Positions 1-14,009 of a stretch of 64,000 nt of DNA are shown piece after piece. The DNA is from Hemibagrus wyckioides (lineage: Eukaryota; Chordata; Actinopteri; Siluriformes; Bagridae). The translations under genes were made by a program, and so were the position numbers. A model generated the notes under the pieces. That model had not been told where the DNA came from, ran no database searches, and saw only the letters and a program-made list of their open reading frames with translations. Within the stretch, counting starts at the first letter, position 1. Each line of letters opens with the position of its first letter. The stretch is from assembly GCF_019097595.1 (NCBI RefSeq), contig NC_080731.1, positions 12,632,071-12,696,070 on the forward strand, written 5' to 3'.

Positions 1-2185
1 ATGAAAACGATGAGGAGGAGAGGACTGCAGGGGGACAGAATGTCTTTTATGATGAGAAAGAGGGCACTGTCTACAGCTATGCCTACTTCCATTTTGTCTT
101 CTTCCTTGGCTCGCTCTACGTCATGATGACGGTCACAAACTGGTTCCAGTAAGTCATTTCCCCCCACGAGGAATTCACAAATGTCTGTCACTTTGAAACT
201 CTTTGTAACTTCACCTTCTGAATTTGTGTGTAGATTTGTAGCTGAAACCTAAAGCTGTGTCCAAAATGATGTACAATACACAATGCACTTTGTACTCTAC
301 AGTCCAGTGTATGAATTTTATAAGGGTGCCATCATCTCAAATAAACCATTCCCCAGACTTTTACAAATGACATGAAACACACACGACACGACACCGTTAG
401 AATGACGCAGTGAAATTTTTAAAATCACAACATGGGCTAATCTAAAACACATTTATAAGATGTCTTGTACACCGGAGTGTTGTCAGCCATCTTGAAATTT
501 GCTCCTCATCCAGTATCAGAGCCTGGTAGCCCCACCCCTCTTCCTCAATGTAAACAAACATGAGTGTGTTGAGTGCATGTGAAGTGTCCAACATTCCACA
601 CTTCATTTTTTTCCACTGAACAACTGCAGCATCTGGGTTCTTAAAGTGCACTACTTCTTCCAACAAGCAGAACCCGGATGATGCACTTACTCACTCAGTG
701 TGAACACATTACTCACACTGTTTCTACTACAGAATGGTGTAGAATAGTACGGCCTGGGTAAACTGCATAAGTATGTCATTTGGGACGCACTCTGCCTGAA
801 AAAATAGAATATCAGATATGAAAACATACACTATATTGCCAAAAGTTTTGGGACACCCCTCCAAGTCATTGAATTCATGGGTTGTTTTTCAGGGGTTGGG
901 CTCGGCCACTTAGTACCTTGTGGAAAGCCTGCCCAGAAGAATTGAATCTGTTATAGGTGCAAATGGTGGGCCAACTCCATATTATGTTCATGTGCATGTA
1001 AAGGCAGAGGTCCCAGTTTTGGCCTGGCTCACAGTCTCCGCTCTAATTCATCCCAAAGGTGTTCTATCAGGTTGAACTGTGAAGTTCCTCCACACCAAAC
1101 TCACTCATCCATGTCTTTATGAACCTTGCTTTGTGCACTGGTGTACAGTCATGTTGGAACAGGAAGGGGTCATCCCCACAAAGTTGGGAGCATAAAATTG
1201 TCCAAAATGTCTTGGTATGCTGAAGCATTAAGAGTTCCTTTCACTGGAACTAAGCGGCCGAGCCCAACCCCTGAAAAACAACACCTGAATTCAGTGATTT
1301 GGAGGGGTGTCCCAAAACTTTTGGCAATATAATATAGTTCAGGCACTACATAATCTCTACAAACCGAGTATGTTTTTATATCAGATTCAGTACAAATCCA
1401 AATGATGCAAGGGGTTTGGTCTGTTCAGCATGAGTACTGGCTAGCTGCTTTAGCATATTTGTTGTGGCTCCTGTCCTGTTTTCTCCTTGTAAACATTCCA
1501 GGGTGTTGAAAGTGATCATGCCTGAGACATTAACTCCACTGAGCAGTAGACTGTGTCACTGCCCAATAGACCAGCACTGTTACAGTTGACTGGGAAACTG
1601 CAATGTTTCACAAACAGCAGATAATTTGCGTTGTTCAGCTCGGTCTTAGATTCTCTGCTCACCATTTCAGAGAACTGGGCTGATTAAGTTGTTTTTGGGA
1701 AGAGGATGGCTTTCTTGTCTGCCATTTATATATATTTTAGTTGTGGAACAGTGGATTCCAGGTAATATCAGTGTGTCTAATGTCAATGTGGTGTGATGTC
1801 AATGTGTATTCATTTCTGTGCATCTTTTTTAATATGACGTAGGGATTGATGATGATGTGAATCAGCTATGCTTTTGACCTAGGACATGTTGCCTTGAATT
1901 ATTAATCTTTCTTAAATGTCCAGTGTATTGCTCCGAAAGTAGTGTTTGTATAATGAATCAGTCAGAACCGATCCAGTTCTCTGTATGTTGACTCACTGAC
2001 ACGTGAGCTGATTTCCTGTGCACTCTGTGTTTCCTTGCAGTTACGACAGTGCTAAGATCGAGAGATTGTTGGAAGGCAGCTGGTCAGTGTTCTGGATCAA
2101 GATGGCGTCTTGCTGGGTTTGTCTCTTCCTCTACATGTGGACTCTGGTGGCCCCCATGCTCTTCCCAAAGAGGTTTGAAGCATAA
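1..2185 (+). CDS. serinc5: Serine incorporator 5, last two coding exons (5' part outside window)
   Basis: Coding exons are 1-148 (open at the left edge) and 2041-2185. The codon CA|T is split by a GTAAGT donor and a TTGCAG acceptor. The first piece reads an acidic stretch (ENDEEE), then the SERINC signature [18 protein letters not shown] and a membrane segment ending [10 protein letters not shown]. The second reads [21 protein letters not shown], then TLVAPMLF and the end KRFEA. These are the last two membrane helices of a SERINC protein. The [13 protein letters not shown] stretch resembles SERINC5 more than SERINC1, 2 or 3, and the THBS4 neighbour agrees with that. SERINCs are multipass plasma-membrane proteins with lipid-scrambling activity; mammalian SERINC5 is also a retroviral infectivity restriction factor (family knowledge). 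The upstream exons lie outside the window. The paralogue call rests on C-terminal residues and synteny. Confidence 0.9.
832..1331 (-). mobile_element. Deleted Tc1-like DNA transposon with long terminal inverted repeats
   Basis: The ends are near-perfect inverted repeats of about 86 bp (832-917 and 1246-1331). The outer sequence is TATATTGCCAAAAGTTTTGG and each end abuts TA. The roughly 330-bp core, read on the minus strand, keeps broken Tc1 transposase pieces ([13 protein letters not shown], then [15 protein letters not shown]), with the frame disrupted between them. It is therefore an internally deleted, non-autonomous copy inside the last serinc5 intron. Confidence 0.9.
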
Positions 2186-4110
2186 AGGCAGTCTTTCCAA
2201 ATACGCATCGCATCTGTCCTACCACTAAAGCGCTCTGCTCGAGTTTATAAAAGTCCCATTTAAACGTTTTTACTTTGTAAGACAAAACTGCCTGAAACCT
2301 TAAAGACAGACCAATGGAGATTTGTTACATGTTTGGGTTTTGATGTTCTTTCGATTAATCAGGAGAACATCGCATTTTCTTTTTTTTTTTAAAGGAAATA
2401 GAAACCATGAGGGTATGAAAGCAAAGCATTGCTCAGGCTCTCTTCACTGTTACTGTCTTGTGGGTTACATTTGCATCTGTGCATCTTTTGATAGATAAAG
2501 TATTCTATGCAAGTCAACCAAGAGCATGTGTTTAATTCCACCATTTTCTATCTGTCTTTTTTTTTTGTGTGTGTGTGTTCATATTGGTGTTTATGTGCCA
2601 TTTACTATTCACACCAAAATGCTAAATAGCTATGAACAACATGATTTCTTAAGTCTATTATATATGTCTTAGCCTAATAGAATAAAAGTAATTGTTTTGG
2701 AAAGCAAACATTCCTGGAGCATTCTCCCTTTAAGTTTAGGCTTGTGAACGGTATATTATAGTAATTCTACTCTGGCTTTGTGTGCTAAAAGGAAGAAAGC
2801 TGGGTGGTGATCATCGTCATTCCATTGCTTCATTTCTTTTAGTACTTTAGCATTACATCCAAAAGTGCCTTGGATGCTCTAATTATTTGACCGTGTTAGA
2901 GCCGAACTCATGCTCAAGACTTGCATGGATTCCTCCCAGTGTCAATAAGATCCATTTATCACTACATCACACGTGTTACACTACCGTGTAAAGTCGGTTT
3001 ACACAAAATGTTCCAAATCTGTAAGCTTTCACACGTTCCATTAGTCAGAATGTTTTGTTAGTTTAAGCCTATAGCCTCTGTAAAGGTCGTGCTTCTTGTG
3101 TTGCGTTTGCTTTATCTGTGCGTGTTGGTCACTGGTCAGAAGGACGTGTGAAAAAAAATATTGAACTGGATTTCTTTTTTTCTTTTTCTTTTTGTGTGTT
3201 TTTTAAAAATTCTAAGATAATGACTTGTTAGACGCATAGCATATTGGTTTGGATTTGAACATTAGCATCGCCGCTAACAATTAAAAGGAAGTAAAGATGT
3301 GTTGCTTTTCTTAAACGCAGTGTGTCCGTACAGCTCAAAACGCAACACAGTCAACAAGGTACCACTACATCAACACTGTATTCCATGTTATCTCCTACTG
3401 TGGTTTAAGCGAATGAGCCTGAAGATCACATGGACGTTAAACACTTATTGACTTTGCTTTTTATTAGTCTGTAATTAATCTAAATTAGCAATTCTTTCCT
3501 CTTATATTGTTATCGAGGAAGTGCTGCGTCTGTGCCACGACCACTTAATGAGCAGCTCTTTTTAACCGAGAGCGCGTTTTTAGGTTTTAGTTTTAAACCT
3601 CGTTACAAATACGTCAAGAAACGTACAATTCCTGATGAACATAAGATATATGCAGACTTGCTTTATTCTCTCTTTCTACGTGTATATCTGTGAATTATTT
3701 GGTGCTCTATATTGTCACATTGTGTGTAGATGCAACAGAATATGCTAAAGATGAAGGCTAGATCTTTTTGTAAAAAGGAATCGGATTTCTTTTATTGTTG
3801 AAAGGGGACCACTTTACACGATTTACAATGCTGTAACTTCTCATATTCCTGTGTTTCTTACTAATTTTTGCATGGCTTTTTTCTTTTTTTCGAAAAACCT
3901 GTACATATTGTTTACAAAAATATCCATACAAAAAGCTTCCTTTAAAAAAAAAATAATAATAAAAAAAAATGCCTTTTTATGTTGTTTTCTTACTTGTTAA
4001 ATATTTTGAGGGAAAAAAACTGTAAATGAACCAAGCTTAATTGTGCAAGAAACTTGTACTTTTGAGGTTGTTTGTTTGACCTTTAAATAAAAAAAGAAAA
4101 GAAAGAAAGA
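2186..4110 (+). other. serinc5: Probable serinc5 3' untranslated region
   Basis: This AT-rich stretch follows the serinc5 stop codon, has no coding potential and reaches an AATAAA at 4086-4091. It contains several T-rich runs but no transposon that I recognise. Its extent is inferred only from the poly(A) signal; an earlier AATAAA near 2681 could give a shorter transcript. Confidence 0.5.
4086..4091 (+). terminator. serinc5: Candidate serinc5 polyadenylation signal
   Basis: A canonical AATAAA hexamer lies in an A-rich context about 1.9 kb past the stop codon. It is about 0.7 kb from the end of the convergent THBS4 coding sequence. Confidence 0.45.
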
Positions 4111-4712
4111 GAGACATTACAGAAATAAATGTTGTGTTCATTTTTCCATGGAAAGAGAAGTTGGCTTTTAATTGCGTTTTGGAAAAAAGCTAGGAAAAGA
4201 TTCCATGACACTTGACATTTTTGAAGCTGCCCGTTCCTAAAAAAAAATAAATCCCAAACTGAACCATGTTGTCCCATTTCAGACCTTCATAAACATTTAT
4301 AAGCTTTTTGCAGCTTAACAGAATCACTTTCATAGACTAGTAAACACAAATCTCTCCGCAAACGTTCATATTCTTTATATAGTCTTAAACCTCTGGCTTA
4401 TTATCCAGTTATCCATCTTAAAGCATGTTATTCAGTTAGCATTAGGAACGAGTCAGTATTCTTAGTATTCACAGTGAAACTAATAGGAATGTTGTGTACG
4501 AGAGAATACAAGTCAGGATTGCTGACTGCTTTCCATACAACACTGAATACATCAAGTACGTTGAATGAAGCCCAAAGAAGAATTTCTGCATTCTATCTTC
4601 AGGATCTGATTCACTTTTTACCCAAACATTCTTACGAAGCAAATGGAGTTTTTTGGAGAATATGATGCCGGTCCTTTTTAACCCTACTTCATGTAAAGGA
4701 ACAATAATATGA

Positions 4713-4718
4713 TTTATT
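4713..4718 (-). terminator. thbs4: Candidate thbs4 polyadenylation signal
   Basis: TTTATT on the plus strand reads AATAAA on the minus strand, about 100 bp past the THBS4 stop codon. It is plausible by position only. Confidence 0.35.
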
Positions 4719-4813
4719 TAAATAACACTAGCCAACCTATTGTATCATCCCTTTCTTCCCCCCTTCAAATGATTAGCCATGTGAGGATGTTTTGCGCACT
4801 GTGTTCCTTTACA

Positions 4814-7800
4814 TTACTGTGTACTGTTATCCTGTGTATCCTCTTTCCTGTCAGAATCCTGTGCAACGTACTCCTGGTAGTCTTCAGGGATTGTGTCTGT
4901 AAATGTAACACACACACACAATGAAAAAATGCACTATTCAATTCCTCCCGGAGATCTGAGGTGCTGAAAAATCGCCAAGTGCAGTTCACTCACCATTGCA
5001 GCGATATTTCAGATTGGACCAGATGATGTTTTCCTGGGAGAAGCAGAACACACCAAGACGGCCTCCCCTCATGCTGGTGTCGATGACCATGCCGGAGTCT
5101 GCCACCAGGTTGGTGCCTTCATAAAAACGAACCCTTTCCAAGCGAATTGGAGGAATGGTGAATAAAAGACATGTAGCATTTCTAGCAAATGATATGTAAA
5201 AGCTCTACAATGTTTCATTTACTGTGGTAGTAAAGAGCAGGGAATAGACGGCAATATATGATTTTATTAGTTGGCATCAGAGGCGGAGCTTTCTGACTGA
5301 CAGGCAGGTACATTTACATTTCTGGCTTTTGGCAGATCCCTTTATCCAGAGTGACTTACATTTTTATCTCATTTTATACAACTGAGCATTAGCGGGCTAA
5401 GGGCCTTGCTTAGTGGACCTGGGATTCAAGCTCAAAACTTTCCAATCAGTAGTCCAACACCTTAACCACTAAGCTTCTCCACATCCCCAAATAGACTTAA
5501 TAGGTTAAATGCTGGTTTGAATTCTCACTTTAACAGAGATCAGAACTGATATTTTATTTCCATCTGCCCCAAATATATACATTATATTACATAACTGACC
5601 ATATACACAGTGCATGAGGCCTCTCACCTGATGTATCCGACTTGAGGCCGATGCTGCAGCATCCAGCGGTACGAGACCTTGTCCTTCCAGCCCACGTTGC
5701 GAGGATCTTTCCACAGCAGCCGCACTTGATCCTTGGTGTTCCCCGTGTGCCATAAAGAATTCCTCAGAAACTCACCAGGCCCAGTCATGGATTTCACCGC
5801 CTCGATTTAAAAAAAACGATGACACTCTAAGATAAATTACGTCCATTCTCATTGACGAGCCAAGTAAAAACGTATTGTTCAATCCGACCTGTTTCTGCGA
5901 GCTCTGAAAATACCATGTCTGAGTTCAGAAGAGTAGAATAATGATAATCACAGAGACTAATGATTCCCACGGCAGCGGAATGATAATTACATTAACAGTT
6001 AATAGTGATAAAGTGATAGTGATGGAGTGTTATGGAACCTTGAGCTGGATGCCAGGTTCAGCCACGGCCCGGAAAGGCACAGCCTGCCAGTACGTCTGCT
6101 CTGTCTGCTTCCACATAACCACGTAGAAACTGGAAGAGTCCTGGTAGCCGAAGATGAATCCGGCGTAGTCATCGTCAGTCACCGTGTTCACATGGAAGGT
6201 TCCCTCGAAATCCACACCATTGAAGGCTGTATAACCTGTGAGAAGCATCAATGAACCATTTAGATTATGATTAAAACATTTCAAATCTACTGCCATTTTC
6301 TACCGACTATTGACTACTCTCACTGTTCCGTTTTATGTAATATAAATAGTCTCTGATGTGGTTCACATTGTTCTTGGATTTGAACAATCCAGACCTACCC
6401 ACTGCAAGTCCAGGATCGCTGTTCATCGTCTGAACGATCTCCATGCCCTGATTAAGGACGACCCAGTTGGGGTCAATCTGAGCCTCGCCCTCTGGGTCCA
6501 GCACGACGGTCTGATATGCTCTGAAGTCTGTCAGCGTGATCTCTGCATTCTCAGGACACGTGTCAATCTTGTCAATCACCCGGTCCTGGTCAAAGTCTCC
6601 GGTACAGGCATCACCCACATTATCGTCTAGTCAGCGTACAGAAAAATAGAACTACGTATTAAGACAACTGTATAATATACATATAGATATACAAATATTA
6701 GCCATATTGTTAGATATGTACTGTCTTTATCTGCTTGGTCTGGATTGGGCACCAGTCTGCAGTTGTCTTTATTATCTGGGATGCCGTCGTTATCATCATC
6801 GTCATCGCATTCGTCACCGAGCCCGTCTTTGTCTGTGTCTAACTGAGAGCTGTTGATGACTGTAGGACAATTATCTTTGGTGTTCTGGTGTCCATCCCCA
6901 TCACTGCGATCACATTAAGTGTTAGGAACAGTGGATGAATGAGTTAAACAGTCAAATTCTTGATATGGTAAACATATGTGACATGCACGTACCTGTCAGT
7001 GTTGGTATCACAAGTGTCTCCTACAAGGTCATCATCGACATCTGACTAGAAGACCAAGCAACCACAAGCAATGGCTTTTTACAACCGAGTCAAATATTTT
7101 CAGTTATTTTTACGAGAGTAAATAATAATATTCCTATAATCATGTCTGATTTCGTCAAAGGGTTTAACAGTACCTAGAATAATAGCAAGGTGTATAACGT
7201 TTTTCCAACAAAACCCTGAGTGTGAGTGTACAGGGATCCAGACAAATCTCGATCTTTATGGCTAAAAAAACATCTGTTTAGTCATACTTGGGTAAATGTG
7301 CAGATATGGGATAGACATAGACATATAACCTTCAATACTAACCCTACTCATGTGCTTTACATTTGTTTTGTTACAGGAGCAGTTTACTCTACCCTTGCTA
7401 CAAACATTTCCAAGTCCATAGGTCCTGTCATACTGTGTAAATTCAACCTGATCTAAAAAAGTACTGATTGAGTAATGATTTAATGGAACTATTTGGTGCC
7501 ACCCAGAAGAGCTTCCTCTCAAGGTTTCGGTCTTTTCTAGGAGTTTTTCCAGTCTGCCTTTGCACACTTTCATATAAAATTTATTACTGGAATGTCTACT
7601 GCAGGGGTGTCCAATCTTATCCGCAAAGGGCCGGTGTGGGTGCTGGTTTTCACTCCAACCAAGCAAAAGCCACACCTGAGTCCACTGAAAGCCAAGATCA
7701 GTTGATTAGCCAGTTGGAATCAGGTGTAGCTTCTGCTTGGTTGGAATGAAAGCCTGCACCCACACCGGACCTTTGCAGATAAGATTGGACACCCCTGGTC

Positions 7801-10800
7801 TACTGTTAAAAGTGCTATACGTATAAAACAGAGAGGAATTGAATCACTTAGCTTAGCATAGACTTTAGATCAATGGTTTTCTAGGAATTCTTTAGTGCTG
7901 TATTGTACCTGGCTAGGGTTGGGCACATCAGGGCAGCTGTCACAAGCATCTCCAACACCGTCATTATCAGTGTCGACCTGGTCCGGGTTGGGAACTTTGG
8001 GGCAGTTATCCAAAATATTTTTCACGCCTGATCATCAGAACGGACCGGACATGATGAGTAAGTCATTACATAAACCCATAAACACACAGTTAAATATCAA
8101 CAAATGTTTCTGTATACCCTCAAATAAACTGTTGCTGCAAATAGATTCAGGCATTTGAGAATTTCGGTGTACACAGCACAATAATGCCTTTGTGTATGTG
8201 TTGCATATTTCAAGCCATGTGTCACAAGGTGGCAGTGTTTCAGTTAGACTCTTTGCAAAATAGTTTCCACTGGTCATTAGCTCCTGGCTAGGCTTCACGG
8301 TGGAAATGTGGTTTTGCCCATAGAGACATGACCAGCATGTGAATGATCAAGTCAAGTGTCTGGAGTCATGCCTTTACGAACAGACTATAAATGTCCAGCT
8401 CTGCCTGGGTTGTTTTTTTTGTGTCTCTCAGACTGGAACCCATCACTGTGCTTTAGAGGAGCTTTATCGATATGGCACTTCAAAGGGGTTCCCAGTAAGA
8501 ACACCCTTCAGGCCAACTGAAAACCTAACAAGGAGCCCCATTAAAAATAAAAAAGCTGCTTTTAATTAGGGCTCTGTAGTAAGCAGTGGCATCAGTTCTT
8601 CCACTTTTCCTCCATAAGAAATGACAAGAAAGTGCAAATCTGTATAGAAATGGTCTGAAAAGAAAGAAGATAATATAAAACACTATTTCTGTGCCTGAGA
8701 GAATACAAATATGTTTGGAAAAAAATGAGAGGTGTGTAGCAGCCTCTTTAAAAGTTGACTTGAAAAATGTCCTTCTCTGGGCTGAACTGAACCATCTCTG
8801 TATGTATCTCAAGCACAAGTACAAATAAAGCAACGTTATAAAGCGAAAAAGGCGAATAATTACATTTAAAGATTTTAAGATTGATTGCGATTCCCTCAAA
8901 GGATCACTGATCATTTTTAAGCGACTTCATGAAAGAAAACAAGTTCATCAGCCTCATTCATATCTCTTTCTGTTTCATCAGCTGAGGCAGAAATCACTCA
9001 CGGCATTCAAACCCCAGCCTCGCTATCATCTGTTTACTCCACTGATTTCTATGAGGAAATCGTCTCTGGCCCGGTTGACTAAATTTCTTGTCTTTTTATT
9101 AGGCTATTAACGCACTGTATAAGTGCTCTACTCTGTTCTATTGATGATGTGACACCACATGAGTGTTGCAGACATTTTAAGAGTTAGTATATGATTAGAA
9201 ATAAAAATGATTAAGCCAGTTTCCTTTTTTTTTTTATTTCGGTTTGTGATCAATACATGGCCAAAATCCCACTTGGGAGCTTATTAGGTTTTAGACTTTT
9301 TAGTCTGCATTTACTGCCATGTTTGTACACACTCTCTGGTGTCACCCAAATGAGGATGGGTTTCACTTTTGAGTCTGGTTCCTCTCAAGGTTTCTTCCTC
9401 ATTCCATCTAATGGAGTTTTTCCTTGCCACAGTCGCTACCGGCTTGCTCACTAGGGATGATTTCTTCTAACATCTAGGACTTTTTACACTATGTTTTTTG
9501 TTTCCTATGTTCTGTAAAGCTGCTTTGCAACTATGTTCATTGTTCAGAGCTATACAATTGAACTGAATTGAATTGTTAAACTGGCTCCTTAAAGAGGCTG
9601 CTACACTTTTTTGGTCTATCTACCTACAGTATAAAAGTTTCCAAAAAAGCAGCTAAAAATCACAGTGTGCAGCTTTATTACCATCATCGTCCATGTCATC
9701 ATCACAGTCATCTCCCACTCCATCCCGGTCTGTGTCGCGCTGGTCAGGGTTATTTATACGTAGGCAGTTGTCACATGCGTCACCATGAGTATCTTCATCA
9801 CTGTTCTTCTGGTCTATGTTTGGCACCAACCAGCAATTGTCCTGTTTTTTTAATTTTTTTTATTAGTATTATTATTCTTACACATGTACAAGGAATGTTA
9901 TTTGACATGCTAAAAAATCTCCTGTATTGGGATGAGATGATTGACGGTGTATACCTTCTCATTGAGGATACCATCGCTGTCTGCATCTTCATCGCAGGCA
10001 TCACCATTTCCATCACCGTCTGCATCTTCCTGGCCTGAGTTAGGTACATACATGCAGTTGTCCTGAAAGCAACATGCAGGCAATCAAACAACTAAAGATG
10101 AAGAAAAGGCCATATGGTCATATAAACACTTAGGAGTATGAAATGAGGAATGGCAAATATGGGTCACCTTTTTGCAGTAGACGTCCTGACAAGGAAGTTG
10201 TCTGTCAGGGAAACCGTCGATGTCCGTGTCCTTCCCACACACGTAGCCGTTACCGGCCCAGCCGATGTTGCACTGATTGAGGAAGTAGGTATTACAACAC
10301 GCCTGCTCTAACCCAGCTTAACCCATGCCATGCATTTATCTGAACATCTCACCACACAGCTGAGGCTTCCATCTCTCTCCACGATACACTCAGCATTGGG
10401 GTCGCAGGGGTTGCGCTGACCGTTCCCACACAGCCTAGTAGTGAGCGGAGCAGGAATTACAGAAGGTCCAGGAAGAGGTAACGGCTTGCAGCCACTTGTT
10501 TGATCTCCAGTGAAACCAGGCTTACACTCTCCACAGTAGAATGAACCCTGAAAGCAGTTGGTTCAATTTGTTAACAATGTGTGCAAGAGGCGAACAAAAT
10601 ATAGACACCATTATAATCAGTGAGAAAATCTCTTACCATTGTGTTGTGGCAGTAGGAATTAGGAGTGCAGCCTCCATTGTCCCTTTGACACTCGTCTAAG
10701 TCAGAACAGACCTGATACACAGAGATTTAGGTAATAGAACAGGGTAATCTGATAGACAGTGAATTGAATATAACCTAAACTGAAGAAATAAACTGGATTA

Positions 10801-13800
10801 AAAATTCATTGCATGTGTAATGGGGTATTCCAAGGGCAATAGATCCAATAGAGGATTCCCAAAGTGATAATTTCACAGTGATGAGGGATGAGTCCAAAAT
10901 TTCAGAGTATAGCTACTATTGTTGACAAGTGCACTTAGAACCCTAAGTAGTTCTTTGGAATTTAGAGTTAAAATTTTATCATTTATATTCTGAAATTTTA
11001 TATTTCTGTAAAGCTGTCCATTGCGCTGTACAAGCATCGAATTGAAATTTACCATTAACCATATAGTACTATAGTGGCAACCTTAAAGGTTGTTCATTAC
11101 TCTTCAAAAGGTCTCAGTTGAGAAATGTGAATTGTCTGCCATGCTGCACTACTATGACATCTTGCTTTACCACCAGGATATCAAAATATCCTAGAGAGAA
11201 TCGAGACCATTGCAGAAAAGTGTAAGGAGCAGTTAGACAGTAATCATTTCCTCACCTGCTTATGAAACTGGGCGAAGGAGATGCCCACACCCTGCAACTC
11301 CGACCCACTGTACCCTCTGGAGCATCTCTCACACCGGAACCCTGGGACTGTGTTAATGCATCGCACACCAGGGAAACACGGGTTGAACTGACACTACAAG
11401 CACACAAATCACAACACAACACAAAAAAAATCTCTCCAGATTTCCATTTCATAACATCATGCCAGCATCTGAATGACTGGGTTTGGAAATGATTTTCTCT
11501 CATGGTGAGAGATTACCTCAATCTTTAATAAAAATCTCTGTTATATCCAAATTGTTCCACTCAAAACAATGGCTTTCTGGGTGAGAAGCAAATAAAGTCA
11601 TGATAAAATGCTATTACACTGGTTTTTATTGAAGTATTTGTTTGTCCTACTAAAAACGGAGGCCTGAGAGCTAGCAGCTAGAGCTGTGTGTAATGGAAAG
11701 AACAATAAACCACCTTTTGATCACTTAAAACTTGTGTGTTATGACTGCATGGTCTCTCAACATCTGGTTGCAGGATGGGTTTGATTAGGTATATTTGTAG
11801 ATAATAGGGGTATAACACACTGCCACTGACGGCAGAAGGTCTGGAGTCCACAGCAGCGATTATTAGCCGAGGACAGCCAAAGAGGGCGTCTGACTGACAT
11901 GTAAATCAACATCACAGTTCATTTTGTTCTGTGTTAAATGGTGTGAAAATGTACGGTTACTATCCCTACAAAAGCAGACCAAAGAAAGTTGTGCAAGTAA
12001 ATGAGTCTATACAGTAAAGTTCACATCCTTTGGAAAATCCTGGACCTCACAAGTGCTCATTGTCACAGTTGTAAACACAATGGCTTCCTTCTTCCATGAG
12101 GGAAGCAAAGCGTCATGACAAGCGGACCTTTAAAAAATCCAACACGCACGTCTCCTGTAGAATCCAACCAATCAGATGACGACTTCTGAAGTGTTTCCAA
12201 GTTTGTGTGCCGTATGCATCAGATGTCCAGCCAACGGATTCTGTACATGACGTCTGAGGCTGAGATTCTTTGAAGGCTTTTTGTATGTTTTGTTTTTTAA
12301 ATACAGAGTGTTTATTTGTACCTGACTGTGCTATTTTAACAAATAGCCTCACAATATTAGCCTAAACAACTTATTAGCATCATTTAAACCACCACAGCCT
12401 TGACCAGGCCATTACTAAGGATGAATTAAATAGACTCTTTTAGGTTAATAATTCAAACTTCATATCTGACTGCTCACCTGCATAAACCTAAACACTTACC
12501 ACTTAATTCCCTCAGTCTTCATCTTGTATTAGATTCAGTTTAGATAATGTATCTGTTCATTCTGAGTAACATATTCATATGCGGTTACATTTTATGTCTT
12601 AACACAGCTGAGCTATAGGCCACAGCAAAATATGCACAAAAAGAAAGAAACCTTGAGGAGATACCTCAGGGTATCCCATTAGTGGGAACACCCAAAAGCA
12701 TGCTAACATGCTAAACTTTATCTTTTATTTATTTATTTATTTATTTATTTAACCTGTTTTTCAATTCATCATCATGATTCATGATTCATGATTCATTTTA
12801 GATTTTAAAGAGTTAAACAAAAACATTTACTCTTGCATTTAGCATTTCTACAATAGTAACTAACTTTGATTTAGCATTTTGATTGTTGGCTTTGGAAGTT
12901 CGGAAGTTTTACCTCATCCACATCCTTACAGTTGAATCCATCTCCTTCGTAGCCTTCAGGACACGGGTCACACTTGACACCTTGCTCTGTCTCAGTACAC
13001 ATGCTTTGCTGGAAGCACACTCCTGGACCACACTTAAGTGTTTGAGCCTCTGGGCTCTTGTCTTGCCCATCTACATATCAACCAGACACATCAGTTAGCC
13101 TGCTTGTATAATTGTCCTCATTATTAAACCTGAGTGAATGCAGTTGAGCATATGTTTCTATCAGGCCTGAGAGAGTGACTGAGAGACTTACCACACTGAA
13201 GACACTTCATAATTATTCTCTTTATATTTGCGGTCTCCTGGATCTGTTAAGATAATATTACAAGACGTGATCTAGGAAAAATCCTCCTTTATGTGGAAAT
13301 CTTTCATTCAGGGTCATATTATATATTTCTGAAAAACATTTCTGGTACCTGCTTCTCCATTTTCTCTTTTAGTTCATGGATCATCTGTACAAGTTCAAAC
13401 ATGGGGCCTGGCTCCATTTGTGATGAGATGCCTGTTGGAATGATTGGCTTATAATAATGGTTTTTCTCCATGCCATAATAACAGATCATAAACTAATGGC
13501 ATCATGAAAGCTACTCACCCCGTAATTGCATGGTTTCCCCCTGCTGATGAGAACAGTCCTGGAGCGTCACAACATTCTCTATTGATTCGCCCAGAACGAG
13601 CTTGAGGTCTGATATGCTATCCTGAAATAATGCCACAGATCTTGTTGAACATAAATCTAAGGTCAAATAAGTCATTAGCAACAATCCTGTTTAGAAAAGC
13701 ACTGGTTTAGTGTGTACTCATACCCCTGATGTAGAGGTCAAGGTCTTGAGTGCGACTTTCTTAGGGCCAGAAGGAAGTGTTTTGAGGGCAGCTGGCAGTT

Positions 13801-13973
13801 CCTCCACTATCTCCACCAGCGAACAGTCCACATACAGAGCCATGCGAGGTGTGCCGTGGGTCAGCCCACTGAAGTGCAGCAAGGCATTGTGCGGCCGGCC
13901 GTCGGCCAAGGGCACATTAAAGAAGCTGGCTGTGCCTATCTTTCCATTGCTTTTCAGATACCTCAAAGTGACT

Positions 13974-14009
<36 letters not shown>

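Noticed and set aside
8525..8914. 129-aa minus frame in the THBS4 intron between 8028 and 9681
   Set aside because: AT-rich Phe/Ser/Leu composition and no thrombospondin or other similarity. The flanking exons join in phase without it.
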